DNA from: Purpureocillium takamizusanense
Lineage: Eukaryota; Ascomycota; Sordariomycetes; Hypocreales; Ophiocordycipitaceae
Direction of reading: 5' to 3'
DNA length: 64,000 nt
Assembly (NCBI RefSeq): GCF_022605165.1
Contig: NC_063072.1
Span: 1,426,001-1,490,000, forward strand
In this document: piece by piece, positions 10,663 to 21,539 of the stretch
Layout of the letters: the number at the start of each line of letters is the position of its first letter
Numbering within the stretch: position 1 is the first letter of the stretch
The notes under the pieces: generated by a model
Told to the model about the DNA's origin: nothing
The model's input: only the letters and a program-made list of their open reading frames with translations
The model's database searches: none
Position numbers and translations under genes: made by a program

Positions 10663-13623
10663 TTTGGGTGCGAATCGACGTAACTGGCGTTGCGGTGTGT
10701 GCGTGCTGTCGGCGTCTTTTTGTCGTCGTCAAGCTGGGTCGGGAGGGGGTGGCACAGCGGCGCGGGAGCGATAAAGATGAAGCAGCAAAGATGTTGCGTG
10801 GGCGTGCGCGGATGGCGGATGGGAATAAAGCTGGGAAGCTTGCCCTCTGATGCAAAGGCGAAGCGAGGCGAGGCGAGGCGAGATGGGGAGTCGCGAGAGC
10901 ACGAGCGAGGAGGTAGCAGAAGGAGGAGGAGCAGGAGGAGGAACAACAGGGAGAGCTGGCCGCTGCCAGTCGGAAGGCGGCAGTCGAAGAATAGATTTAC
11001 CGTACCGTTCCTGGCGCAACAGGGGGAGCTTCCCTGTCAACAGTGAGCGAGGAGAGGGCGAGTGCCTTCCAGCGGGACCCCCTCCCCCCCTTCTCAATCA
11101 ATCTGTCCGGATAGGGGTTGCTTTTGGAGCAGGCCGAATGAGAGGGGAGGCCGGGGTGGTGGTGGCTCACTGGAGGGGAAAGGGGGGCGTGTGTCTGCGC
11201 CGAAAGGGCCATGCCACCCCGTCACGCATCCCGCATCGCGCGCCCCGACGATAAGTTTGTGTTGACTGTGACTTCGTACTGGTGCATTATCCTCCCAGGC
11301 GGCAGCGCAATGTGACCTCTGTGCGTGATGGTCGTCGCCGTCAGCTTCGCGCCCCCCCGCATGCACGACGAGCTTCCTTACTATCAGCCGTTCCGCTGCA
11401 CATGTGCATGCTTTCAATGTTAGGTACCTTGGCTTGGGCCCAAGCACGAACACGCCTCCACCAGCCGCAAACAGCGGGAAGGGGGGCGGGGAGGGGGGCC
11501 GCAACCGCACTGGTTATGCTGCACGCACGCTGCATCATCTCGCCCCAGCGTCTCCTACAGTACGTACCCGCCATCCCGCCTGCCAGCCCAACCTTTTCAG
11601 CCACTGACACAGCGGGCGAGTGGGTGGGTGTAGCGGGAACCTAAGCAACGGTGGGTAACAGCGGGGCCGCCGACGCAGACACGCAGCACGGGCTGTGGGT
11701 AGGAACTGCTACGTTAGTACTGCTATTGGAGCAGTAAAAAGAAGGTGTGGGAGTTGAGGAAGCAACCTAACTACCTAGGCAGCCGCCTCCGGCTGGCACA
11801 CAAGACAGCAGCGGATGGCAGAGGATCGCAGCCCCGTCTGGCCAGCCCGACCGATTGACGGGGCCTTTTCCGGCGGCGAGCCGACAGAGGAACCGGCGGA
11901 CAGTCCGAAGAAGGGCGCTCATCAGGCGCTGCGTGTCTGCCGGCCGCAAGGCATTTGATTTGCACCTGATGCGAAATGATGGAGTGCAAGGGAGGCATGG
12001 ACACGCCCCCCCCCGTGATTTCCACAATCCCACTGGTGAGTTTGGGGACTGGACTGCAAATGCAAAGGCCGGCTGTTACAATAATGAGTGCTCACCACCC
12101 ATCACACCAGTCAAGTCAATCAATGCGCCTATCCCACTTCAGAGAGATCAACCGCTTAGTAGCTGCCCTCCGCCGCATTAATCAGGGGACCCTGCCGGGC
12201 AGGCAGCCGGTCGGTCCACCACTCCAGTTCGCGAAATCCGGGGTCCGTGTCGCGAGGCATGCGCGCGCGCTCCCTCCTTCAATGTTCCATCTTGCCCGCC
12301 GCGGCCTGAGACCCCGTGTCCAGTCCGTCCGTTCGTCCCGGGGTCAGCCAGCGTTCCCACGCGGACGGGTCTTGTCTTTGTCCTTGTCTGAGCCCGGCGC
12401 GCGTGGACGGGCCTCGCCTCTGCCTGTCTAATTGTCCGCAATGCTTCGTACGTATACTGTACAGCACATATGTACTTTGCCAGCACACGGAGGGGCGCTG
12501 GCACGGTCGCATGGTGCTCATTTGACAAGGCGCAGTGCGATATGCGTCCCTCCTGGGGATGGATCCCTCCTGAGGCTCCGATGACATCATCCGCAATTTG
12601 ACGGCGAGCCTCCAAAAACCCAGGGGTAGGTAAACAACTACGTTAGTTACTACGTGCCAAGTTACTAACGTAGGGAGAATGTTGGGTCCCGGTGGGGCTG
12701 ACCAAGGTGGTCGTCGTCGTCGAACCCCCTTTTTGCCCGCGCAGTGCCGTTGGTTCGCGGCTCTTCTCCCCGGCCGGGGGGGCGGCTGAGATGAAGTTGC
12801 TGATTGCATGTTGCTTGGCCACGCAAGTGCTCATGCTACTGCTCGTTCGTTCCCAGTGGTTGTGAGTTCGCCATCTTTAACACAATTGAAATAAGATGAG
12901 ACCACACCTTGGCTGTCAAGATTCCTCGATTCCTTGTGCTTTTCCCACTTGCATATTCCCACTTGCATACATGCGCATTATGTCACTGGCTACTTCGTAT
13001 CATACTTCGCATATAATACACCAAAAATGCGCAACTACTAATGGAGTTGCCATCTTGTCTCGATGCTGGCTTACAGGCGAGCCGAAGCGACAGCGGCCAT
13101 TTTCCGGGTCCCAACTCCCGATTGCTCTCTCGCTCGCTGACTTCTTCCCGCGCATGTGCTGTCGGCTAGTTCGCGCCGCACGTGAGTCCCTAAAATGCTG
13201 TCCCTGGGAAGTAAGCCGCATCCAATAAAGACTCCATAACTCCTTCCCTATCGGGTCCTCTCCCGGGTATGACCGATTTGCTCCAAAAAGTTGGGCCGAG
13301 ACTCCTCAACCACACTAACCCTATGCTCTCTCCAGCGGCAAAATTCCTCCGTCTTCTTTTTCTCACAATCTTGCATTGGTCGTCCCCAATGTTGGCGCTG
13401 TTTGTCGCTGCGGTCAAGGGCATGGGTCGCCGGACTCATGACCTGTTGGTTCGACGGGCGTCCGTTGAACCTTCCCGTGGCCAAGTCTCGTCGCCCTGGC
13501 CCGTGCTCGACGCCACCAGCCACTTCCTTCGTCATCACCCGGCCGCCTGATCTGACAAGACGTCCACGGCGATGCCACGAGGCTTAAATGCGCACTGCTT
13601 CGCCGACAGGTTCGCCAATACAC
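10663..13623. other. long intergenic region, no supported gene
   Basis: Nearly 3 kb without a convincing coding frame. The right part of the coiled-coil gene's upstream region is GA-rich (10850-10950). Several short GTAC-rich and CCTAGG-containing motifs occur (for example at 11771-11780 and 12448-12475). Short open frames on both strands overlap one another and have no recognisable domains or splice support. Confidence 0.4.
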
Positions 13624-15197
13624 TCATGACCGGATGGGATAGCTGACGGGGCCGCACGTGTCGTGTGTCGCCACCCACTCCTTGATCTTCTTGATGTTCC
13701 ACCCGCTCTGGAACCGCCACCACGACTCCGACTCCAACTTTGTTGGGTTGCCATGCTTGATGGTCTTGCCGAAGGAACAGATGCCATTCCAGAACCGGTA
13801 CTGCAGACAGTCGCTTGCGCCGTCGCAAGCTTTGCGGCAGTCTTCGAAGCTCCGGTGCGCATCCGCCTCCAGCGCCGTCAAGCCCACTTTCTTAGCCTTG
13901 CCGAGTTCCCAGTCGCTATACGCCGACGCCGATCTGTTGAGGTAGAAGACATCATCGCTCAGATTATTCCAGTCCTTTCGTGACACCACGAGCTGGTTCT
14001 CGACGAATTCGTGGTAAAGGTCCTTGATCCGCAGCGGGTAGCTAAAGTTGCGCCCCTTCTCGAACGCGTATATGTCGGACACATCTTGCGCGCTCGCATG
14101 GTGCATGGTCACGATGGGCTGGCACCACTCGTTATCGGCGTACGGCAGCGTGTGCGGCTTCTCGCCGTTTATCGTCGGCCACTGCGGCAAACTCTGTTAG
14201 CGAATATTCGTGGTTCACGGCCATCACGACCTCGCCTTGGCCCCCTGGGACGTCGGCAACGCACCGCATTCTGCACGGAGACACCCGTTTCGGTGTGCAG
14301 AGCCAACGAAAACATGTAATCGCCGCAGCACTCATGCGTTGCACGCTCGTCCCACCGGTTGGCAACGCCGTTCTTGTCATGGAAGAGCTTGTGCATGGCA
14401 GCCTGCGACACTAGATATCCACTCCCGCCGTGGCCAAACGGAAAATTGGAATAATAGGCGACGCTGCCAAGGTAATATGGTTCTTTAGGACTGAGTTTGC
14501 TCAGCCATTCCATCATAGTCGGCCAGACCACGTAGGTATCAGCGTCCACGAAGAGATACCAGTCGTGATTGGGCCGCATGGCGTAGGCCTTCTCAGCCAT
14601 GTGGATGTTCTTGTACTTGTCTAGGCTCCAGGCTTCCTGGCCGATATTGTGGTTCTTGTTGCACGAGTCGAGGTCGGTCGGACACTGTTGCTGACGGTGA
14701 TATAGGCTAAAATCTTTATTCTTCTTCTTGACGTCGGGAATAACGGTGTCGAGGCTGTCGTGAACGATGTGCCCGGCGACCTCCTGGGCCATGTCGCCGA
14801 AGAAAAGATAGTCGGAGACGCATTGCAGGTTGGTCATGACCTGGTTAGGGAGCTTGCCGTACGACTCTGACGCGCCCGTCTTCATCACGAGCAGGACATT
14901 GGACGTATCCGGAAAATGGTCACACTCGCCAGGGTCAACCGTGGACCCAACGCCAGGAGAGGCCGACTTGCCAGAGCCTCCAAGAGACAGGTGCTGGCGG
15001 AAGCTGGAGATGTCGCAATAGCTGCCATCTTCGCACAGAGCGCCCAGGCGACTCGAAGCGAAGAAGAGACCGACGATGAAGCTGGCAAAGAGGGCGAGGA
15101 TGACGACGGAGCGTCGGGAGAGTCCCCTCGGCGCCAGCATGGTGTAAGAACCAAGTGATGCCGGCCGGGTCTGGCCCTTGTCGAGGATGCCAAGCAT
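13624..15197 (-). CDS. type II membrane glycosyltransferase, GT31/fringe-like
   Basis: Two exons, 15197-14265 and 14181-13624, with an 83-nt intron containing a GCTAAC branch point; 496 residues. A short cytosolic N-terminus is followed by one membrane segment (VVILALFASFIVGLFFASS), the layout of Golgi glycosyltransferases. The catalytic part has a metal-binding DxD-type motif in LFVDADTYVVW and a GHGGSGYLVS segment, both typical of the fungal fringe-like GT31 group. The C-terminal ~60 residues contain a cysteine pattern (FEDCRKACDGASDCLQYRF) resembling a PAN/Apple module, a known accompaniment of these fungal enzymes. The likely role is transfer of a sugar onto glycoproteins or cell-wall glycans in the Golgi; donor and acceptor are unknown. 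An alternative start at the second in-frame Met (MLAPRG) would shorten the cytosolic tail. Confidence 0.85.
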
Positions 15198-17248
15198 GTC
15201 TGGACCAGGGACGTTTCCTCACGGGGCCTGCTCTCTCGCGATGATGCAGCGATCACGGCGAAAACAGAGAAACTTGAAGGGGCAGGGAGAGCAAATCGAC
15301 CACGGGCCGAGCGGGAAGAGCTGATCGCTTTGGGTTTTGTTCGCCGCCGGGCTCGCAGCAGCAATGAACCGGGTCCCTCAACGTGACACAGTCCAAGCCA
15401 AAGCAAAGGCGCCGATTTAGTGCGACCGCTACGAGGTGAGTCGGGGCAGGGATGGCCTCAGACGCCGCTTAAGTTTTGGGTCTACGTGTACTCGGCACGG
15501 AGGCTGGGAGGGCTCAGCGAAGCATGCCGTAGAACTTGCACGGTTGCGCCACTAGCCGCCTCTTGTCGGTGGGGAGAGGGACAGGATTTCTAGCAGCCCG
15601 GCCCTTGGAGGGCTCGAAGGCCACTGCTACTGCGACGAGTATGCTGCACGGGTTGCGCAAGATGCGCAGCAGATACACAGTGTCAGAAGCGTCTGATAAG
15701 GCAAAGGATGGATTGGAAACGAGGCGCCGGACTCCTGAAGATCAATGGACCGGCCCACAGTGGACAGGCGGGGCGAGACGGCATTCCGGGTCCGGGGTCA
15801 CCGGGGCTGGCGCCTCTACTCGACGAAGTCAGCACTTTACTACAACGACGGGCGGCGGAGCCAAACGACGTCGGACATTTAATCAACCAGAAATGAGACG
15901 AACTCTGGGGATCTTGCGGCGGCTTTTCAACACTCTGGACGATGGCCCATACCACGATAAGAGGCATCGACCTGAGACTGGTGACCGCTTGCGAATCGAT
16001 GGCCCGCATCCTCGACGCCGGGTGCGACGGGAACGAAGCTTTGGCTGGCTCAGAACTAGCGACCTGAAGACGGCGGCGACGGGCACACACACGCGTGCAA
16101 AGTAACTAGTAGGTTGGACTGTGCGAAACACAAGAGCGCTCGTATCCCGTAATGTCATGGCTCATCAGCTCTGTCGTGGAGGCGATGCTGGGCGCAGCGG
16201 TCAGGAGTCAGGACCCCCCGCAGCCGAGTGAATCTCGGACTCTTGTGTTTCTCGCAGGCGAAGGAAGTGAAATTGCAGGACACATGTGCAGTACACGATT
16301 TTCATCGTGCAGCCGGGCTCGTCCAGCGACTTCAGGCCAAGTGGCCCGTAAGTGTCGGCAATGCTCTGAACCTTTTTCTCCGTCTGGACAGCTTTGACAT
16401 CGATGATCGGTCGCTGCGCGCGTCGAGAGTGAGACATGGAGGCTCCACGCGCCAAATCCCTTGATCGCCGAGAGGTACAGCCTGTCTCCCGGGCTCGAGG
16501 AGGAATCTGGCTGTTTCTCGCAGCCATCAGCAAGCGCAAAGCGTATGTGGTCGCATGGCACTAAGGCGCAACACGAGAAGAGACTTGGACGAATCGACTT
16601 GACTAGTACCAGCCACGTCGCAACGCAGTACTCACCACTGCCGAGTAGCGCCGGCCGGATTAACAGAGCTTCGGGTCTGGGATGCACCGATCGGAGGCTA
16701 TCGCGAATGCCATGCCACAGCCACTGGCCAGCGCCAATCACGGTAAGGCGCCCGAGCACGTTGCACCATGGTGTTAGTGGAAAGTAGTAGTACTACTACA
16801 CCTAGAAACCGGCTCCGCGCGCCCCTGCGACGGGAAGGCCCTGTCACCTTATTGAGTCGCCATGCCGGGATACTTGTCTGGGCGCGACATACTCCCGACA
16901 CAGCGATCCGACCTGCAGCACGCTCCAGGGTTCTCCACACAGGTGGCGCCGTGACTGCAGGCCGCCAAAGATAGCACTCGCATTTCGTGCAGCCAAGGTG
17001 CGTCATTTGACACGACACGACACGATACCGCGACCTGCAGCGGCCAGGGCATGCACAGAGAGGGGCTCTTCCGCCGCACGTGCCCCTGCCCAGGTATGGA
17101 TATCTCCGCTATCTTAGTACGGAATAACTATTTCGTAGGTACGTATACATAGGTACAGAACCCCTCCGTACGATATTCAAAACACGCACAGCCCCCGGCA
17201 AGGGCTAGTAACGTAGTTCGTACTGTGCGCTTTCCCCGTCCCATTCCA
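15198..17248. other. intergenic region, no supported gene
   Basis: About 2 kb. The left end should hold the promoter of the GT31-like gene. A minus-strand frame at 16201-16439 has moderate third-position GC but no recognisable domain. The right end (17100-17230) is rich in GTAC, TACGTA and CCGTAC motifs. No gene can be supported. Confidence 0.4.
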
Positions 17249-18675
17249 TCACAGCTCCTCGTGCCTCGACGCATCAGTAGCACCATCACGACGACGCATC
17301 GACTCCTCACCATCGTCATATCGCCCATTCCACGGTTCAATCTGTCCTTGCGCAATGGCCGTGATAAAGTCTTCCACCGCGTCGGGCGTCGGTATTCGAT
17401 GCTGCGCGCTGGCCGTGGCCCTGAGCTCTCGCTCCGCCGCCCGGAAAGGATACACCTGGCCGGTGTGCAGGTTCTCCACGACGAGTCCGCGATTGGCTGC
17501 GACGCCGAGCGCGTGCGACATGTCCGGAAACTCGCCCGAGTCCACCGTCACAAATTGGAGGTATTCGCGAAGCCGCTTGGCGAGGGGCCTCATCGCCGCG
17601 ACATATGCCTCGCGCTCGCCTGTGTCGGAGCTCAGGAAGTACACGATGCTCCTGCTCGCCTGCGGGAGCTCATCTCGTCAGCCGACACCGCGCTCGCGCT
17701 CGACAAGTACCGAAACGAATGGCACAAGTCATCCAGGGGCGACCTAACTAGTACCTGTGTGTATTTGAGCTCGTTGCGGCGGCTCATCTCGGGGATGAGT
17801 GGCTCTACGCACACCTCGAGCAGTGCCTCCAAGGCGCCCAGCTGGTCAAGGTCAGCCCCCTGGTGCTGCATCCCGTCCTCGTTGTTATAGCAGCGCAGGA
17901 CACTGGGATCCGAGGGGCTCCCCTGCGCGATACCGAACGAGTAGCGGTCGCGGTAAGCGTCAGCCAGCGATGAGAGGCGCGTGGCGGTACTACTATCGCC
18001 ACCGCGACCCAGATGCGCGATGAAGACTACCGAATCGGACGAGGCGAACGCATCGAGCGTCTCGTCGTGGAGGCGAGTCACGGCCGGTTGCTTGATGCGA
18101 CGAAGGAACGAGGTGATGCTGGCGGCGTCAGCATTACTTCAACAGTGCCATGACTGGCGATGCGGTCAAGGACTCGCACCACGATGCCTTACGGGCGCCC
18201 CGGTACCGGATCATGGACTGCCCACGTTGATAAAGCCTGATCGCCGGGAAGGAAGTGACGTCGTGCTGCGCACAAGTGTCCGGGAACGTGGTGCAGTTGA
18301 CCACCTTGGAGGCGCCATCACGCCACCGCACCGCGTCCAATTCCGAGAGCAGGGCGCTGCGGCATGTCAGCGTCGGTGTGTCTGGGATGAGTTATGCGCC
18401 GTGGTCAACTTGCGTGTTATCCTACGCAGCGGGCGAGGGATTGTCAGCAAGGCAAGCGTCTGCGAACTTTCAAGGATGATTGGACGCACTGCAACAACTG
18501 TCGTCGGTTGTCAGCATGCGTGTCGGCTACCTTTGCCTTGGATGATGCACTCACAAGCTACCAGTGTAGCTTCATTGTCTGCCAGCGCTCGCGTCAATGT
18601 CATTGAGTCGCATTGTTCCCACGCCGCAACCCAGGTTGCGGCGATTGCGATTGTTACTGTGCTGAGGGCTTTCAT
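17249..18675 (-). CDS. PDI-like ER protein without CXXC motif, HEEL retrieval signal
   Basis: Five exons rebuilt from splice signals: 18675-18555, 18459-18426 (34 nt), 18356-18180, 18118-17755 and 17659-17249; 368 residues, all in phase. An N-terminal signal peptide (to about residue 18) precedes a first thioredoxin-fold domain with the cis-Pro strand (VTSFPAIRLY) but no CGHC-type active site. Two further thioredoxin-like domains follow, giving an a(inactive)-b-b' layout; the third contains SIVYFL and FVTVDSGEFPDMSHALGV, which match fungal PDI relatives. The protein ends in HEEL, an ER retrieval variant. It probably works as a chaperone or scaffold in the ER lumen, not as a disulfide isomerase. 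The third donor could be at 18182 instead of 18179, which changes a single junction residue and removes one other. It is divergently paired with a prolyl-4-hydroxylase-like gene. Confidence 0.82.
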
Positions 18676-18997
18676 TCTACGGCACATATAGGGGCGTGCA
18701 CGACTTGCATCTTTCTTTCAGTCTTCAGGGCCCCCCAGGCTACGTACCCGGAGGTCTTTTATCGAACCGTGACAGTGATCCTCCGGATCCGTCTATCCGG
18801 GCTTGAGGCATGTTCAGGGGCTGTCCGTCGCAGCTCACCGTGTGGCGCAACCCTGCCACGTTTCAAGTCTATGGACGGGCATTCGGCCCCTTTGAACCCC
18901 GGATTATAGGATAAAGCATCATGGTAAACTTCTTCTTACCTCCCTGTGGAAAATTTGGTCGAGATGGTCAACACTTCAACTTGGCTGGGAGACCAAG
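18676..18997. promoter_or_regulatory. shared divergent promoter of PDI-like and P4H-like genes
   Basis: Only 322 bp separate the two opposite start codons, so the transcripts must start from one shared region. It includes a TATATG-like stretch on the minus strand immediately before the PDI-like start. I do not see a classic ER-stress element. Confidence 0.6.
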
Positions 18998-19914
18998 ATG
19001 GTCAGTGTGACGAACGTACTCATCGCCACCATTGGGTTGGCTGCCGCTCAGGGGCACAGCCAGGCCCTGATGTCGTCCGAGGTTCACCGTTCCGGTGACT
19101 ACTCTTGCGTTCACCCGCCGTACAAGGTGCACCTCGTGAGCAGGTCACCCCTGGTGATGTACTTGGAAGGCTTCCTCACCGCAGAGGAGCGCGGCCACTT
19201 GCAAGAGCTGGCGTGAGTGGCTCCTCATTGACGTCGCACTCCCGTTCATCCATCACTCATGCACATGCGCTCAGTAACGGGCAATTCCAACAGTCCGCCG
19301 TCGCCGGAGCGGCCGGCGCGGCGGCCGTCCACTCGGTCCGTACCTCGCAGTCCACCACGGTGCCGCGGGATGCCCTTGTTCGCTGCATCGAGGACCGTGC
19401 TATCGCACTCCAGGGCTTCAACATGCCGGCCTCGCACCTCGAGCCCATCCAGCTCGTCCGATATGGGCCCGCGCAGCACTACCACTACCACACCGATTGG
19501 TTCACCGACGCGGCGGCCCACGCGACGGCCGCGCAAGGCGGCAATCGCGCAAGTTCCATCTTCGCCTACGTACGCGCCGCCGCCGCCGCCGCCGCCGCCA
19601 GCGATACCAGCAAGGCCAACGCCAGCAGCCTCACAGGTGGCGGCACCAACTTCCCGCTTCTGGATGTGCCGCTGCGCGATGAGCGCTGGTGCCGCTTCGT
19701 TGACTGCGATGACGAGTACGAGCACGGCGTGACGTTTCGGCCCGTCGAGGGCAACGCCATCTACTGGGAAAACCTGCTGCCGCTGGAGGGACGCCGCACG
19801 CGCGGAGACCAGAGGACGTTGCACGCGGGACTGCCGGTTGTAAGTGGCGAGAAGATTGGCATGAATATCTGGACGCGAGAGGCGCCACTGCCACCGAGCG
19901 TCAGAGGCGAGTAG
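18998..19914 (+). CDS. prolyl 4-hydroxylase-like 2-oxoglutarate/Fe(II) dioxygenase, secretory
   Basis: Two exons, 18998-19212 and 19275-19914, with a 62-nt intron; 284 residues. A signal peptide covers about residues 1-18. The catalytic triad and 2-oxoglutarate lysine are all visible: His144 and Asp146 in YHTDWF, His255 in TLHAGLP, and Lys265 in GEKIGMNIW. This is the P4H alpha-subunit catalytic fold, which hydroxylates proline in secreted or cytosolic targets using Fe(II), 2-oxoglutarate and oxygen. An alanine run of eight, followed by a Ser/Asn-rich stretch, sits between the HxD and the distal His as a low-complexity loop. There is no C-terminal HDEL-type signal, so retention in the ER would need a partner. 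The second acceptor choice (CTCAG at 19270-19274) is forced by frame; the nearer AACAG would shift it. Substrate unknown. Confidence 0.9.
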
Positions 19915-20514
19915 AGTAGCCTCTATGCAACGGGCCCTTCAGCTTTTTTCTTCCTCACGACCTTGCATGACAACGTTGTTCTCGCTCGATACAATGGCTT
20001 GTCAAGCTTTCAGCGTTTTGTTCCCTGAGCCGAGTCCGTGCGGTGGTGGGAGTTGAACAGAAAGAGGGAGCGATACAAAGAGGGGGGGGACTTGGACTGC
20101 CGAGAGCCTTTGATCACGGGGTTCCAAGCAGCATTTACCGCCATCCTATTTTTCTCTCTGCGTGCGTGTAATTCAGAGATATAAACCATTGCAGGACCTC
20201 TCGATGCCTCTTGTATGTCTTACTCTCCATCATCCCAAACCAGCCGTTTTCGTTTTCCTTGCTCTTCCCTTCGAGTCAGTCAACATCACATCGTTCTGTT
20301 TGTTTAGACATTGCCTCTGCAAGCGAGCAACTTTTCAGGCTTACATCATCAACATCGTTGAAGCTGGCCTTCTGTTGATGTCACATTTCTCTTCTTGGCC
20401 TCCTCGAGACGAATAACCCTTGAAACAATCGGTAGCGACGACGGCGGCGTCAGCATTAGCATTAGCAGTAGCAGAAACAGCAGCAGCAAACTCGACGACG
20501 GAAAACCGGCCACA
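19915..20514. other. intergenic region
   Basis: This 600-bp region contains the P4H-like 3' end and a pyrimidine-rich leader (20220-20400) before the polyglutamine membrane protein. A TTG-started frame continues upstream of the ATG at 20515, but I treat that part as untranslated. No other gene is seen. Confidence 0.45.
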
Positions 20515-21291
20515 ATGTCACTCGGACTAAAGGGCGTCATCCTCAACTTCTTCCGCTCCCTGCCGCGGCTGTGCCTGTGCCCGCGGCGCAACGAGCGCTT
20601 CCGGGACGCGGCGCTGGCGGGCTTCATCGGGTGCCTGCTCGGCGCGGTGCTGGTCAACATCGTCGTGGTGGTGCAGGCGGCGCGGGAGAAGAAGAAGCAG
20701 CATCAGCAGCAGCAGCCGCAGCAGCAGCAGCAGAAGGGGGTGCGCGGCGGCAGGCACGAGTTGCCGGCTGACAAGTTTGACGGCGGGAGCCCCTGGCCGA
20801 TGAGCGCGACGAAGCAGAAGAAGCCGCAGCAGTGGCAGGAGGAGCAGGAGGAGGAGCAGCAGCTGGTTTCTGGCCTTGACGGCGGTGCTGGCAATGCTGG
20901 TGCCGTGCAGAGTCTGCAGATTCAGAAGCCGGAGGAGAGTGTTCAAAAGCAGCAGCAACCACAACAACAGCAACAACAGCAACAGCAACAGCAACAGCAG
21001 AAGCAGAAACAGCAACAGCAACAGCAGCAACAGCAACCGCAGGGATTGGAGCTGCAACGGTTCGAGACTCAGGGATCGGATATGCAGCTGCCGCAGCTGC
21101 CACTCCCGCAGACACCAGCGCAGCGCACGCTGCCGACGAGGCCGCACTCGCACCCGCAGCAGCAGCTGCCCAAGCCGCCGGCGCCGCGGGGCACCAAGTC
21201 CAGGTCCCTGCCCGCGACGCCCAAGCCGCCGGCCGGCGCTCAGGGGTCCAGCGTCGCCGTGCGCCCGGCGACGCGGCGACGCGGGTTCTGA
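20515..21291 (+). CDS. single-pass membrane protein with polyglutamine cytosolic-type tail
   Basis: Single exon of 258 residues from an ATG in good context (CACAATG). The short N-terminus has a cysteine pair (LCLCPRR) that could be palmitoylated. One membrane segment (AALAGFIGCLLGAVLVNIVVVV) is followed by basic residues (REKKK), so the long C-terminal part probably faces the cytosol. That tail is low complexity: several glutamine runs encoded by mixed CAG and CAA, then Pro/Gln-rich and basic Pro-rich segments ending in RRRGF. I do not recognise a family. It is the first of four small single-pass membrane proteins on this strand. The antisense frame full of leucine is a shadow of the glutamine repeats. 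Confidence 0.65.
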   Translation: MSLGLKGVILNFFRSLPRLCLCPRRNERFRDAALAGFIGCLLGAVLVNIVVVVQAAREKKKQHQQQQPQQQQQKGVRGGRHELPADKFDGGSPWPMSATKQKKPQQWQEEQEEEQQLVSGLDGGAGNAGAVQSLQIQKPEESVQKQQQPQQQQQQQQQQQQQKQKQQQQQQQQQPQGLELQRFETQGSDMQLPQLPLPQTPAQRTLPTRPHSHPQQQLPKPPAPRGTKSRSLPATPKPPAGAQGSSVAVRPATRRRGF

Positions 21292-21417
21292 AGAGGCGCC
21301 GGGCGGTGGTGAGGGGGACCTTTTTTGAGCGCGCGGGGAGGGTTGAGGGGATGAGAGTGGGCGGGGGTCATTTCATGGAGGGCATGTTTTGCTTTTGTAT
21401 TTGTGTATTTGTGTGTA

Positions 21418-21420
<3 letters not shown>

Positions 21421-21470
<50 letters not shown>
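21421..21470. repeat. (GT)25 microsatellite
   Basis: Fifty consecutive bases of GT, preceded by a degenerate GT-rich run. It lies in the short gap between the convergent polyglutamine membrane gene and the KP4-like gene and probably in one of their 3' UTRs. Confidence 0.95.
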
Positions 21471-21472
<2 letters not shown>

Positions 21473-21539
21473 CCCCTTGAGCTATAAACGAATGTACAAC
21501 CTTTGTCGTTCCTGCTGAGCTAGACCGTCCAAGGCTTCC

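Noticed and set aside
16201..16759. Minus-strand frames with moderate coding-like composition
   Set aside because: A possible donor site is present, but I could not join the pieces into a recognisable protein.
20527..21153. Minus-strand leucine-rich frame over the polyglutamine gene
   Set aside because: Leucine runs are the reverse complement of CAG/CAA glutamine codons; it has no start context or domain.
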